64,000 nucleotides of DNA, taken from assembly GCF_050510895.1 (NCBI RefSeq), contig NZ_JBNINT010000001.1, positions 496,001-560,000 on the forward strand, read 5' to 3'. Source of the DNA: Pannonibacter phragmitetus_B. GTDB taxonomy: Bacteria > Pseudomonadota > Alphaproteobacteria > Rhizobiales > Stappiaceae. The notes beneath the pieces are model-generated. The model did no database searches. It was not told the origin of the DNA and was given only the letters and a program-made list of their open reading frames with translations. Within the stretch, counting starts at the first letter, position 1. Each line of letters begins with the position of its first letter. Positions 18,004 to 26,889 of the stretch are shown here, piece after piece. Position numbers and translations under genes: made by a program.

Positions 18004-18515
18004 CGGAAAGCCTCCATGGGGGCCGGGCGGCTCAACGGCACGCCAGTCATGGATTGCAGCAGGGCAATCACACGATTGGCAGCACCTGCGAGCGGGCCGG
18101 TCAGGCGGGCGATTTCCGCGCCCAGATCCAGCTCCGCGTCATCAATGGCATTGCGCAGGGCAAGGGCAGCCGAGGTGTCGCCCTCGATGGTGAGATCGCG
18201 GGAGAAGAACAGCGCATCTCCATCCCACACCCCATGCACCAGCCCGACGAGCGCCGCCAGCTTTCCGGTGATGCGGGCATCGGCGGCAGGCGGAGTGGTG
18301 TGCAGGGTGATGGTCAGCGGCTCCTGCGAGAGGTCCATCAGGAAAGTCAGCGGCACATCGCTTGCCGTCAGTGCAAAGCGGCAGTGGCGGTAGGTGCCAA
18401 GCCGCGTCATCAGGCCGGGATGGCGCGCCACGATCTGCCGCGCTGCACCGGTCAGCACAAAGGCCGCAGGCGCAGTTGGTGCAAGGCGCAGTCCAAGGGC
18501 TAGAAACGGTGGCAT
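18000..18515 (-). CDS. ubiT: UbiT, SCP2-domain lipid-binding accessory factor for anaerobic ubiquinone synthesis
   Basis: The 171-residue product has an SCP2 sterol-carrier-like fold (DALFFSRDLTIEGDTSAALALRNAIDD), as in E. coli UbiT/YhbT, which binds ubiquinone intermediates. It is first in ubiT-ubiU-ubiV and overlaps ubiU by four bases. The ATG at 18515 has only a weak upstream GGA. The same frame is open for about 33 more codons upstream without an ATG, so an alternative start codon there is possible. A perfect FNR-type site lies about 130 bp upstream. Confidence 0.88.
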   Translation of the reverse strand: MPPFLALGLRLAPTAPAAFVLTGAARQIVARHPGLMTRLGTYRHCRFALTASDVPLTFLMDLSQEPLTITLHTTPPAADARITGKLAALVGLVHGVWDGDALFFSRDLTIEGDTSAALALRNAIDDAELDLGAEIARLTGPLAGAANRVIALLQSMTGVPLSRPAPMEAFR

Positions 18516-18643
18516 TCCGGGAATGGACGGGGGTGGCCAGCGCCAGGGGGCTGTCAGGGCTGGTGTCTGGGCCTGAAGGGATCATGCGGGGGCTCCGTCT
18601 GTCGCGTTGCCCGGCACCATAGGCATCACCGCAGGTGCTGTAG

Positions 18644-18657
18644 TTGATGCGCATCAA
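18644..18657. promoter_or_regulatory. FNR/FixK-type box upstream of ubiTUV
   Basis: TTGAT-GCGC-ATCAA is a perfect match to the FNR/Anr/FixK palindrome. It lies between the LysE gene (which ends at 18702) and ubiT, about 130 bp upstream of the ubiT start. Induction at low oxygen is what an O2-independent ubiquinone pathway would need. Confidence 0.85.
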
Positions 18658-18701
18658 CTATAGCGGCCTATCCCGCCTGTTCCGATTTCAGATCAAAGGC
18701 C

Positions 18702-19352
18702 TCAGCCGTGCCGTTCCAGAGCCAGTCTGAGGCCGAAGGCGATCAGGACGGAGCCGGTCAGCCCGTCGATGCCGCGTGTGAAGGACGGGCGGCGCAGCAG
18801 TCCGGCGATGGGGCGGGTCGCCAAAATGATGACGGCAAACCAGAGCGTGCCCATCAACCCGTGGATGGCGGCAAGTCCCGTACTGAAGGCCGTGACGGGC
18901 ACGTCCGCCGGAATGAACTGCGGCAGGAAACTGACGTAGAAGACGCCGATCTTGGGGTTGAGAAGATTGGTCATGAGCCCGCGCCAGAACCAGCCCGCGC
19001 TGGCGCTCTGGCTTGCGGCCGCTTCCGCAGCCGCCTTTTCCAGCTGCGCCGGGTCGGCTGGACGCAGGGCGGCGCGCACCATCTTCAGACCCAGCCAGAT
19101 GAGATAGGCTGCACCGGCAAACTGCATCACCCGGTATGCCGCTTCCGAGACCGCCAGCAGCGCGCCCAGTCCTACGGAGGCGGCAAAGCCCCAGGTCACG
19201 ACACCGGCGGAGATGCCAAGCCCGGCGGCAAAGGCTTGTTTCGGGCCTTCCACCGTTGCGGTGCGCAGGACCAGAGCCGTGTCCAGCCCCGGCGTCAGCG
19301 TCATGAGTGCAGCTGCAATCGAAAAGGCAATGATGGCTGAAACCGGGTCCAT
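18702..19352 (-). CDS. LysE/RhtB-family amino-acid exporter
   Basis: This 216-residue membrane protein has about six helices and the family's N-terminal TPGLDTALVLRTA and central GxxxxxNLLNPKIGVFYVSFLPQF motifs. LysE/RhtB proteins export amino acids such as lysine, threonine or homoserine lactone; the substrate here cannot be told. It reads in the same direction as ubiTUV but is separated from them by the FNR-boxed promoter region, and it appears monocistronic. Confidence 0.85.
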   Translation of the reverse strand: MDPVSAIIAFSIAAALMTLTPGLDTALVLRTATVEGPKQAFAAGLGISAGVVTWGFAASVGLGALLAVSEAAYRVMQFAGAAYLIWLGLKMVRAALRPADPAQLEKAAAEAAASQSASAGWFWRGLMTNLLNPKIGVFYVSFLPQFIPADVPVTAFSTGLAAIHGLMGTLWFAVIILATRPIAGLLRRPSFTRGIDGLTGSVLIAFGLRLALERHG

Positions 19353-19433
19353 AGCTGTCTCCGTATGCCGGCAGGGCAGGTGGTCATATTGCAGCTTTGG
19401 CGGAGGCGTCCAAGTGAGAAAACTTCAGTTTTC

Positions 19434-19913
19434 TCAACCCGCACGATCTAGAGGTTCTGTCAGCAGCGCTTCGGCGCGCGGGGAAAGCGGGCAGCCGCGC
19501 GCCTTCAAAAGGGCAATGGCTTCCCGCGTCAGCGCCTTGTTGGCGGTGTTGCCGGTAAAGGTGGTGGAGGAGTTTGCAAACTCGATGCAGATGTTCTGCG
19601 TGCCGATCGTGTGCCGGTAGTCCACCCGCGAGATGTTGCCGTAGGGCTCAGTACGGGTGCGGATGACCTTGCATTCCACGTGGTCAGGGTGAAACACCAG
19701 CCTGGGATTGATCGAATTGGTCGAGCGCGCCAGCCATGGCACGTATTTGCGCCCCGAGAACCCTGCCACCAGCGGAATGATGTAGCTGCCGTTGTCCTGC
19801 GTGATCCTTGCTGCCTTGGCCCTGTCTAGACGGCTTTTGACCACGAGGTAGAAGACGCCGAAGAACATCGCAAAGCACGTGACGAACAGCGCGATGAAGA
19901 GGGCAAGTTCCAT
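19434..19913 (-). CDS. Small membrane-anchored protein of unknown function
   Basis: I do not recognise this 159-residue protein. It has one N-terminal membrane segment (residues 3-24), a basic stretch (KSRLDRAKAARI) and a soluble domain with hydrophobic/aromatic patches (LVAGFSGRKYVPWLAR, YRHTIGTQNICIEFANSS). The topology suggests a domain on the cytoplasmic side. Codon use resembles its neighbours. It stands alone between the LysE gene and the pca operon. Confidence 0.6.
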   Translation of the reverse strand: MELALFIALFVTCFAMFFGVFYLVVKSRLDRAKAARITQDNGSYIIPLVAGFSGRKYVPWLARSTNSINPRLVFHPDHVECKVIRTRTEPYGNISRVDYRHTIGTQNICIEFANSSTTFTGNTANKALTREAIALLKARGCPLSPRAEALLTEPLDRAG

Positions 19914-19975
19914 GCGGCGGTCCTTTCACCGGGCAGACGGCGCGATGGCGGGTGCTTGAAGCGCTACAAGCAACC

Positions 19976-20011
19976 TTAAAAACCGGCCGCAGGACAAATC
20001 TGCCTGCGGCC
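19976..20011 (-). terminator. Terminator of the pcaIJF operon
   Basis: GGCCGCAGG (19985-19993) pairs with CCTGCGGCC (20003-20011). On the minus strand the hairpin is followed by GGTTTTTAAGG, just past the pcaF stop. Confidence 0.8.
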
Positions 20012-20023
20012 AGCGTTATCAGA

Positions 20024-21229
20024 TCAGACGCGTTCGATTGCCACGGCGATGCCCTGGCCGACGCCGATGCACATGGTGGCGAGCGCCAGCGAGCCGCCGG
20101 TCTTGGCGAGCTGCAGCGCCGCTGTGCCGGCAATGCGGGCGCCGGACATGCCCAGCGGATGGCCGAGCGCGATGGCGCCGCCGTTCGGATTAACGCGGGC
20201 ATCATCATCGGCGATGCCGAGGTCGCGCAGCGTGGCAAGGCCCTGCGAGGCGAAGGCCTCGTTCAGTTCGATCACCGACAGCTTGTCCTGGGTAAGGCCG
20301 AGGCGGGCCAGCAGCTTCTTGGAAGCCGGGGCCGGTCCGATGCCCATGATGCGCGGCGGCACGCCGGCAGTAGCACCGCCCAGAATGCGGGCGATCGGGG
20401 TCAGGCCATAGCGCTTGGCAGCTTCCGCCGAGGCGATGATGAGCGCGGCTGCACCATCATTCACGCCCGACGCGTTGCCCGCCGTCACCGAGCCGCCGGC
20501 GCGGAACGGCGCCCTGAGTGCGGACAGCGCCTCGATCGTCGTCTCGCGGGGATGCTCGTCCTTGTCCACCACCTTCGGCTCGCCCTTGCGCTGCGGGATC
20601 ATCACCGGGGTGATTTCCTCGGCAAGGCGGCCATTGGCCTGTGCGGCTGCGGCCTTCTGCTGGCTGCGCAGAGCGAAGGCGTCCTGATCGGCACGGGAGA
20701 TGCCATAGTCTTCGGCCACGTTCTCTGCCGTCTCCGGCATGGAATCGATGCCATACTGCGCCTTCATCAGCGGGTTGACGAAGCGCCAGCCGATGGTGGT
20801 GTCATAGACGGCATTCTCACGGGCAAAGGCGGCATCGGCCTTGGGCATGACAAAAGGCGCACGCGACATGCTTTCTACGCCGCCTGCGATGATCAGTTCT
20901 GCTTCCCCGGCCTTGATGGCGCGGGCAGCGGCGATCACCGCATCCATGCCCGAGCCGCAAAGCCGGTTCATGGTGGTGCCCGGCACTTCGACTGGCAGGC
21001 CTGCCAGCAGCAGGCTCATGCGTGCCACGTTGCGGTTGTCCTCGCCTGCCTGGTTTGCACAGCCGAAGATCACCTCATCTACCGCACCCCAGTCGACACT
21101 GCGGTTGCGGTCCATCAGCGCTTTCAGAGGAATGGCGCCCAGATCGTCGGCACGCACGCTTGCCAAAGCACCGGCATAGCGGCCGATGGGCGTGCGGATG
21201 TAGTCACAGATATATGCGTCGGTCATCAT
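20024..21229 (-). CDS. pcaF: Beta-ketoadipyl-CoA thiolase
   Basis: This 401-residue thiolase has the acylation cysteine in NRLCGSGMDAV, NEAFASQ, the catalytic GHPLGMSGAR and the C-terminal cysteine in TMCIGVGQG. With a 3-oxoadipate CoA-transferase immediately upstream and an IclR regulator divergent to it, the substrate is almost surely 3-oxoadipyl-CoA, cleaved to succinyl-CoA and acetyl-CoA. The ATG at 21229 overlaps the pcaJ stop (TGATG). Confidence 0.92.
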   Translation of the reverse strand: MMTDAYICDYIRTPIGRYAGALASVRADDLGAIPLKALMDRNRSVDWGAVDEVIFGCANQAGEDNRNVARMSLLLAGLPVEVPGTTMNRLCGSGMDAVIAAARAIKAGEAELIIAGGVESMSRAPFVMPKADAAFARENAVYDTTIGWRFVNPLMKAQYGIDSMPETAENVAEDYGISRADQDAFALRSQQKAAAAQANGRLAEEITPVMIPQRKGEPKVVDKDEHPRETTIEALSALRAPFRAGGSVTAGNASGVNDGAAALIIASAEAAKRYGLTPIARILGGATAGVPPRIMGIGPAPASKKLLARLGLTQDKLSVIELNEAFASQGLATLRDLGIADDDARVNPNGGAIALGHPLGMSGARIAGTAALQLAKTGGSLALATMCIGVGQGIAVAIERV

Positions 21230-21900
21230 CAAAGCTCCGGAACGATCAGGTCTGCCACGGGGCCATCCAGATGCAGCTTTGCACCGGTCTGGGCCTGCAG
21301 CGCTTCGAGCGTCAAGGCTGGCAGTTTTTCACGCAGGATGAAATGCCCCTTTTCGATGTCTATGACGGCAAGCGACGTATAGACACGGGTGACGCAGCCG
21401 ACGCCGGTGAGCGGCAGGGAGCAACGCTCCACCAGCTTCGGCTTGCCGTCCTTGGTGACATGATCGGTGATGACGGCAACGCGCTTGGCTCCGTGCACCA
21501 GATCCATCGCCCCGCCAACGGCTGGCACGCCCTTCGGGCCCGTGGACCAGTTGGCAAGGTCGCCGTTCTCCGCCACTTCATAGGCGCCAAGGATGGCTAC
21601 ATCCAGATGGCCGCCGCGCACCATGGCGAAGCTGTCGGCATGGTGGAAGAAGGCAGCGCCTGGCTTCAGCGTCACCGCTTTCTTGCCCGCGTTGATCAGG
21701 TCCCAGTCCTCTTCTCCTTCCGCGGGCGCTTCGCCGAAGCCGAGGAGGCCGTTCTCTGTGTGGAAGATGGCCTCGCGGCCCGGCGGCTGGAACTTGGCCA
21801 CCATCTCGGGAAAGCCGATGCCAAGGTTCACATAGGCGCCATCGGTGATGTCCTGCGCGGCGCGCCAGGCAATCTGGGCGTTGGAGAGCTTGCTGGTCAT
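21229..21900 (-). CDS. pcaJ: 3-oxoadipate CoA-transferase subunit B
   Basis: The 223-residue product is a class I CoA-transferase beta subunit. It has the catalytic glutamate motif (TENGLLGFG near residue 50) and GGAMDLVHGAKRV. It works with PcaI to transfer CoA from succinyl-CoA to 3-oxoadipate. Its start overlaps the pcaI stop (ATGA) and its stop overlaps pcaF. Confidence 0.92.
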   Translation of the reverse strand: MTSKLSNAQIAWRAAQDITDGAYVNLGIGFPEMVAKFQPPGREAIFHTENGLLGFGEAPAEGEEDWDLINAGKKAVTLKPGAAFFHHADSFAMVRGGHLDVAILGAYEVAENGDLANWSTGPKGVPAVGGAMDLVHGAKRVAVITDHVTKDGKPKLVERCSLPLTGVGCVTRVYTSLAVIDIEKGHFILREKLPALTLEALQAQTGAKLHLDGPVADLIVPEL

Positions 21901-22618
21901 GGGTGATGGGCTCCTGCGCGGTTGAGGGCTTCCTCCTGCTGCGGGGAGGGCACCTCCACGATCATGTCGACGAAAATGCCGGGGGTGATGACCGCCTCCG
22001 GATCGATGCTGCCAGCCTCGACGGCGTGGCTCACCTGCGCAATGGTGCAGGCCGCGGCCATGGCCATGATCGGGCCGAAGTTGCGTGCGGCCATCCGGTA
22101 CGTGAGGTTGCCGTAAGGATCGCCAGCCTCTGCCTTGATCAGCGCAAAGTCAGCCTTCAGCCAACGCTCCTGCACATAGTGGCGGCCATCAAACTCGGCC
22201 ACCGGCTTGCCCTTGGCCAGATCCGTGCCATAGGCGGTGGGGGTGTAGAAGGCGGGAATGCCTGCGCCGCCGGCGCGGATGCGCTCGGCCAGCGTGCCCT
22301 GCGGCACCAGCTCCAGCTCGATCTTGCCGGACAGATACAGCTCGGTGAAGACGCGCGGATCGGCAGAGCGGGGAAGGAGCAGACCATCTTGGCGACCATG
22401 CCCTGCTCGATGAGCGCGGCAATGCCAACATGGCCGTTTCCGGCGTTGTTGTTGATGACCGTCAGGTTCTTCGGGCTGCCCGTTGCAAGGTAGCGGTCGA
22501 TGAGGGCGTGAATGAGCTCAATCGGCGCGCCAGAGCCGCCGAAGCCGCCGATCATCACCGAGGCGCCATCGGGAATGCCGGCGACGGCCTCCGCAAGCGT
22601 GGCAATTCTCTTGTCCAT
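21897..22618 (-). CDS. pcaI: 3-oxoadipate CoA-transferase subunit A, frame broken by one missing base
   Basis: The N-terminal part has the alpha-subunit motif MIGGFGGSGAPIELIHAL. After MVAKMVCSFP the frame breaks at a run of four C (GGGG on the plus strand, 22370-22373). Restoring one C gives RSADPRVFTELYLSGKIELE and then the rest of the subunit to 21897. The corrected length is 240 residues, normal for the family. It is first in pcaIJF; the IclR-type operator lies between it and pcaR. Confidence 0.9.
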
Positions 22619-22688
22619 GAATATCCTCCCTGGGAGACTTCCGGGCAGGAAGCTACGCTGCCTTGTGACGGCAGGAAACGGCTTTGTG

Positions 22689-22739
22689 CGGATGTTGACT
22701 TTTGTTCAATTTGCGTAACTTCTTGTGCGCATGTTGAAC
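22689..22739. promoter_or_regulatory. Three-repeat IclR-type operator between pcaI and pcaR
   Basis: Three related 12-mers lie here: CGGATGTTGACT (22689-22700), GTTCAATTTGCG (22704-22715, inverted) and CGCATGTTGAAC (22728-22739). A palindromic pair plus a direct repeat is the arrangement known for PcaU/PcaR-type IclR regulators. The last repeat covers the pcaR start codon, which suggests autoregulation. Confidence 0.55.
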
Positions 22740-23489
22740 AAGACGGATTTCATCGCCTCCCTCGCCAAGGGGCTCAGCGTGCTGGAAGCCTTCCGGGCGG
22801 ACCGTTCGCGCTTGTCCATCACAGATGTGGCCGAGGCAACGGGGCTGGACCGGGCCACCGCCCGCCGCTGTCTGCTCACCCTGCATGAGACGGGCTATGC
22901 CGATTATGACGGCAAGTTCTTCACGCTGACGCCGAAGGTGCTGCGCCTTGGCATGGGTGCGCTGGCTGCCCTGCCTCTGGCTCAGGTCGTGCAGCCCTGG
23001 CTGGATCAGCTTTCCGAACAGATCGGCCAGTCGGCCTCGGTTGCGATCCGTGATGAGTTGGAAATTGTTTATCTGGCCCGCGCTGCGCAGCGCCGGGTGA
23101 TGTCCATCGGCTTGATGCCAGGTTCGCGCCTGCCGGTGCATTGCACCTCCATGGGCCGTGTGCTGCTGGCGGCGATGCCCGAGGCGGAGGCTGCTGCCCT
23201 GATCGAGCGCTGTGACCTGACCCCGCGCACCCCGCGCAGCCTGACGACGCCGCAGGAGATCATGGCCCGTGTCGCCGAGGCGCGGGCGCTGGGCTATGCC
23301 ATCATCGATCAGGAGGTGGAACTGGGCCTGCGCTCCATCGCCGTGCCGGTCTATTCTTCACGCGGTCAAGTGGTGGCGGCCCTCAACGTGGGGCTCGCGG
23401 CCGTGCAGGCCAGCGCAGAGGAACTTCCAGGCCTTTACTTGCAGCCCCTGCTGAAGGTTCAGGAGGGGCTGCGCCGCGTCATCCGCTGA
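22731..23489 (+). CDS. pcaR: IclR-family regulator of the beta-ketoadipate pathway
   Basis: The 252-residue protein has an N-terminal winged helix-turn-helix (SITDVAEATGLDRATARRCLLTL) and an IclR effector domain (SIGLMPGSRLPVHCTSMGRVLLA). It is transcribed divergently from pcaIJF, as usual for PcaR/PcaU activators that respond to 3-oxoadipate or protocatechuate. The ATG at 22731 is chosen; an in-frame GTG lies two codons upstream. Confidence 0.85.
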   Translation: MLNKTDFIASLAKGLSVLEAFRADRSRLSITDVAEATGLDRATARRCLLTLHETGYADYDGKFFTLTPKVLRLGMGALAALPLAQVVQPWLDQLSEQIGQSASVAIRDELEIVYLARAAQRRVMSIGLMPGSRLPVHCTSMGRVLLAAMPEAEAAALIERCDLTPRTPRSLTTPQEIMARVAEARALGYAIIDQEVELGLRSIAVPVYSSRGQVVAALNVGLAAVQASAEELPGLYLQPLLKVQEGLRRVIR

Positions 23490-23492
23490 CGT

Positions 23493-24331
23493 TTATTTGG
23501 GCATCCGCGCCAGCGCATCGGCGAAATAGGGCCGGAAGCCTTCCGGATGCTCAGACATGGGAAAGTGGCCCAACTCCGGCATGATGGTGAGCGTTGCGCC
23601 GGGAATGGCATCGGCGGTACGCTTTGCGTCTTCCGGCGTACAGGTCATGTCATATGCGCCGGCCATCACATGCACGGGGGCTTTGGCGGTGTCGATCTTG
23701 CCCAGAAGCGGGATCAGGCTGTCATCGCGGGTGTAGAAGGACAGATCCCCCGGAACACGCCCGGTCCCGACTGCCGGAACATCCAGAGCGTCCAGTTGCG
23801 CTCCTTCGCAGGCGCGTAAGGGGAAATGTTGGTGGAGACGAGGGCCGCCCCCATCTCGCCGCCGTGGGCGTCGGGCCTGTCGAACCAGTCAATATCATAC
23901 CACGCGGGCTGGAAGTCCGACGCCTCGATGGCAATGAAGCCTGCAAAAAACCCCGGATGCCTTGCCGCGATCTGCAGGGCAATGCGCCCGCCCATGGAGC
24001 AGCCCGCCAGAACGGGCCGCTTTAGCTTCAGCGCAGCACAGACGGCCAGAACCGTCTCGATATAGGCTTCCGTCGTCAGCAGGTACTCTTCCCGCTCGAA
24101 GCCTTCCGGTGGCAGGGACTTGCCGTGCCAGGGCATATCGAAAGCGTGGAAGCAGTTCTCCGCCGTCAGCCCGGCATCATTGAGAACGTGCCGCCACTGG
24201 CGGGTGTCGGCGCCAGCCGTATGCAGGCACAGAACGGGGCGTCCCTCGCCAGCCGTTTCCACATAGATGCGCTGGGCCCGGCCTTCGATGGTGAGGTTGA
24301 GGTAGCGGCCCGTGATGGGTTCAAAGCTCAT
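23493..24331 (-). CDS. Alpha/beta hydrolase, candidate 3-oxoadipate enol-lactonase, frame broken by one missing base
   Basis: The N-terminal part has the oxyanion segment LCLHTAGADTRQW, the nucleophile elbow GCSMGG and strands typical of PcaD-like hydrolases. After GPGVFRG the frame breaks at a five-base run (CCCCC on the plus strand, 23747-23751). With one base restored it reads DLSFYTRDDSLIPLL and reaches the C-terminal part, with the acid in GAYDMTCTPED and the histidine in ELGHFPMSEHPE. The corrected length is 279 residues. Position in a catechol cluster suggests an enol-lactonase role, but other C-C or ester hydrolases are possible. Confidence 0.7.
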
Positions 24332-24707
24332 GCTGCACTCCCTTGCGCGGCAGGGCGAGGACTTCCTTGATGAAACGCAGGTTCTTGACGAGGCTCAGCA
24401 TGTCGCCGTCGATGCGGCCGCGGCCTGTCTTCACCAGCGCGAAGATGTCGTGAAAGCCGGGCTTGGGATGCATCTGCCAGAACTCGTTCAGCGCCTCCCG
24501 GTCCGTGCGGAAGGCAAAGCGCCAGGGCGTCTTGCGGCTGGGGCCGGGCACCACTTTCACCAACTGTCCATCGCGGAACGTCAGATAGATCTCTTCGCCG
24601 TCAATCTCGATGAGAACCGTCTCGCAAAACAGCTGCCCCAGCCGCAAAAGATCCGGCCTTGCGGCAATCGCCTGCGTCAGCCCTTCAAATACCGTGATCA
24701 TGCTCAT
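24321..24707 (-). CDS. Small SCP2-like protein next to the catechol genes
   Basis: This 128-residue protein has a beta-rich SCP2/sterol-carrier-like pattern (IEIDGEEIYLTFRDGQL, FRTDREALNEFW, LVKTGRGRIDGDM). It is translationally coupled to the hydrolase (overlap at 24321-24331) and diverges from catA. I know of no defined role for such a protein in aromatic catabolism; binding a hydrophobic substrate or product is conceivable. ATG 24707 is the first of two closely spaced Met codons. Confidence 0.6.
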   Translation of the reverse strand: MSMITVFEGLTQAIAARPDLLRLGQLFCETVLIEIDGEEIYLTFRDGQLVKVVPGPSRKTPWRFAFRTDREALNEFWQMHPKPGFHDIFALVKTGRGRIDGDMLSLVKNLRFIKEVLALPRKGVQHEL

Positions 24708-24958
24708 GTCTGCGTTCCGTCCTCCCGCATAGCTCAGGGCAAAGGCTCGCCGCTGCGGGGCACTGCTGCAATGATGCTGCCGGTATGTGCTGATACCGGG
24801 CAAGGCCTGCACAGGTTTCGGGCTTGCCTGGCGCCACCTCAGTCCTGAGTATCGGCCCATACCCGCGCCGTCATTGGCGCAGCCCGGACCGGGGCGGATA
24901 GTTCTGCCACGGGAGGCGCGGCGCAGTTCCTGCACCCGCCGCCGCGAGGGAGGTTCGC

Positions 24959-25834
24959 ATGAGCAGTGTCACGATTGAGAATGTCACCGGAGTGGTGATC
25001 GAGTCCCTGGGCAAGCATGGCCCGATTACAGAGCGCAACAGGGAGATCATGACCTCCCTCATCCGTCATCTGCATGATTTTTGCCGGGACGTGAAGCTGC
25101 AGCACCACGAGTTCATCGCCGCTTGCCAGTATTTGGCCCGCGCCGGTCAGGTCTGCGACGACAAGCGTCAGGAGTTCATTCTGCTGGGCGATATTCTCGG
25201 TGTCGAGGTGCTGTGCGACATGCTGACCAACACGGTAGATGGCGCAGAAAGCGAGTCCACCGTGCTTGGGCCCTTCTACCGGGAGCATCCGCCGGTTCTG
25301 CCCAAGGGCGCGACCACCGCGCAGACCCACTTTGACGGCGAGGAGACCGTCTATGTGGAGGGTTATGTGCGTGACGCGGAAGGCACGCCGGTGGCTGGTG
25401 TCACCATTGATATTTGGGAAGATGCGCCCAACGGTCTTTATGAGAACCATGATCCGGCCCAGCCGGACTTCAACCTGCGTGGCCGCTTCGAGACCGACGA
25501 GAACGGCCACTATGCCATGCGCGCCCTGCGCCCGGTTCCCTATCCGATCCCGGACAACGAGACGGCCGGAGAATTGCTGCGCATGATGGGGCACCACCCG
25601 AACCGGCCGGGCCACTTGCACATGCTGCTGGCCAAGGATGGCTACCGTACGCTCGTCACGCAGATCTACGATTCCGAGTCCCGCTGGCTGGACGAAGACT
25701 CCGTCTTTGCCGTCAAGGACAGCCTGATCGGCACCTTCGAGCCGGGCCGCGCCGAACACGGCACCGACCTATACCTGCGCTTCGACTTCGTGCTGAAGGA
25801 CGCTGCCGCTGAACAGCAGATTGCTGCCGAATAA
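24959..25834 (+). CDS. catA: Intradiol ring-cleavage dioxygenase (catechol / hydroxyquinol 1,2-dioxygenase type)
   Basis: The 291-residue product has the N-terminal helical linker domain of catechol 1,2-dioxygenases and a catalytic domain with all four non-heme Fe(III) ligands: Tyr161 (NGLYEN), Tyr195 (VPYPIP), His219 and His221 (GHLHM). The spacing matches CatA. TVLGPFYRE is common to catechol and hydroxyquinol enzymes. The presence of catB nearby favours catechol, giving cis,cis-muconate. The start has a strong GAGGGAGG site. A terminator follows at 25857. Confidence 0.87.
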   Translation: MSSVTIENVTGVVIESLGKHGPITERNREIMTSLIRHLHDFCRDVKLQHHEFIAACQYLARAGQVCDDKRQEFILLGDILGVEVLCDMLTNTVDGAESESTVLGPFYREHPPVLPKGATTAQTHFDGEETVYVEGYVRDAEGTPVAGVTIDIWEDAPNGLYENHDPAQPDFNLRGRFETDENGHYAMRALRPVPYPIPDNETAGELLRMMGHHPNRPGHLHMLLAKDGYRTLVTQIYDSESRWLDEDSVFAVKDSLIGTFEPGRAEHGTDLYLRFDFVLKDAAAEQQIAAE

Positions 25835-25856
25835 CGGGCAGAAGCTGAGCGAAAAC

Positions 25857-25896
25857 AAGGGCCGCCCCGGCATCTGCGGGGCGGCCCTTTATGTTT
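25857..25896 (+). terminator. Terminator after catA
   Basis: AAGGGCCGCCCC (25857-25868) pairs perfectly with GGGGCGGCCCTT (25878-25889), followed by TATGTTT. It separates catA from the LysR gene. Confidence 0.85.
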
Positions 25897-25936
25897 GTGC
25901 TGCCGCCTGGATAGCCATTCTGTGCATCGCAACATA

Positions 25937-25955
25937 TGAATTACTTCACAATTCA
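25937..25955. promoter_or_regulatory. Dyad upstream of the LysR gene
   Basis: TGAATT-N7-AATTCA is a perfect inverted repeat about 50 bp upstream of the LysR start. Its size fits a LysR-type recognition element, probably for autoregulation. It is not at the catA promoter, which lies upstream of 24959. Confidence 0.4.
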
Positions 25956-26003
25956 CGTTTTCTGCATCATGCTCTCCCGCGTGCAGAGGGGAGACTGCCG
26001 GAC

Positions 26004-26889
26004 ATGAATATCAAGCAATTGGAGTATTTCATCGCGCTGGCGGAGGAGCTGCATTTTGGCCGGGCGGCGGAGCGGCTTGGCATGGCACAGCCGCCACTGT
26101 CGCGCCAGATCAAGCAGATCGAGGAAGACCTTGGCGCGCTGCTGTTCAACCGGGGGCGCAATGCCATCACGCTGACGCAGGCCGGAGAGCGGCTTTATGC
26201 GCGTGGTACGGCGCTGCTCTCCGAGTTTGCCGACATCAAGCTGGAGATCCGCCGCATTGGCCAGGGGCGGAAGGGCGGCTGCGCATCGGCTTTGTCGGCT
26301 CAGCTACCTACGGCCTGTTGCCTGCGGTTCTCAAGAGTTTCCGCGCAGCCTGTCCGCAGGTCAGCCTCAGCCTCTATCCGATGAACAACGGCGACCTGCA
26401 CCGGGCCTTGGTGCGCCGGGAGATCGACATTGCCATCGCCCGCCCGGCCATCGAGGATGCCGAGGTTATCAGCCGCAAGCTTGTGGATGAGGAACTTGTG
26501 GTGGCCGTGCCCGAAGCGCTGGATCTGCCCACGCGGCCCATCCGCCTTCCACAATTGCAGGATGAGACCTTCATTCTCTATCCGGAAACCCCGCGCCCTT
26601 CCTTTGCTGACTTTGTTTTGAAAGCCTGCAGCGATGCAGGAACAGAGGTAACGCGCCGCGTCTTCACCATGGATCTGCAAACTGCGCTGGCGCTTGTCTC
26701 CGTGGGGGAGGGGTGACCATCGTGCCGAAATCCGTCGGCGCGGTGCAGCGCAACGGCATCCGCTTTCACGCACTGGAGGGCTTTGCGGCGCGCACTGCCA
26801 TTTCGGTCAATCACCGCCTGGATGAGCAGGGCATCCACGTGCACAACTTCGTCGTTACCGCCCAGAAAGTGGCGCGCAAGCTGATCTGA
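26004..26889 (+). CDS. LysR-family regulator (CatR/CatM-like), frame broken twice
   Basis: The N-terminal helix-turn-helix is typical (MNIKQLEYFIALAEELHFGRAAERLGMAQPPLSRQ, split here as two adjacent stretches in a 35-residue region). The frame breaks after IGQGRKG at 26273-26275; one added G gives RLRIGFVGSATYG. It breaks again after VSVGEG at 26710-26713; one added G gives VTIVPKSVGAVQRNG and runs to 26889. The corrected length is 295 residues, normal for LysR regulators. It lies between catA and catB, so control of catechol genes by muconate is likely by analogy with CatR/CatM. Confidence 0.82.

Noticed and set aside
20024..21229. Generic acetyl-CoA acetyltransferase for the thiolase
   Set aside because: Operon overlap with the 3-oxoadipate CoA-transferase genes and the divergent IclR regulator make PcaF the better call.
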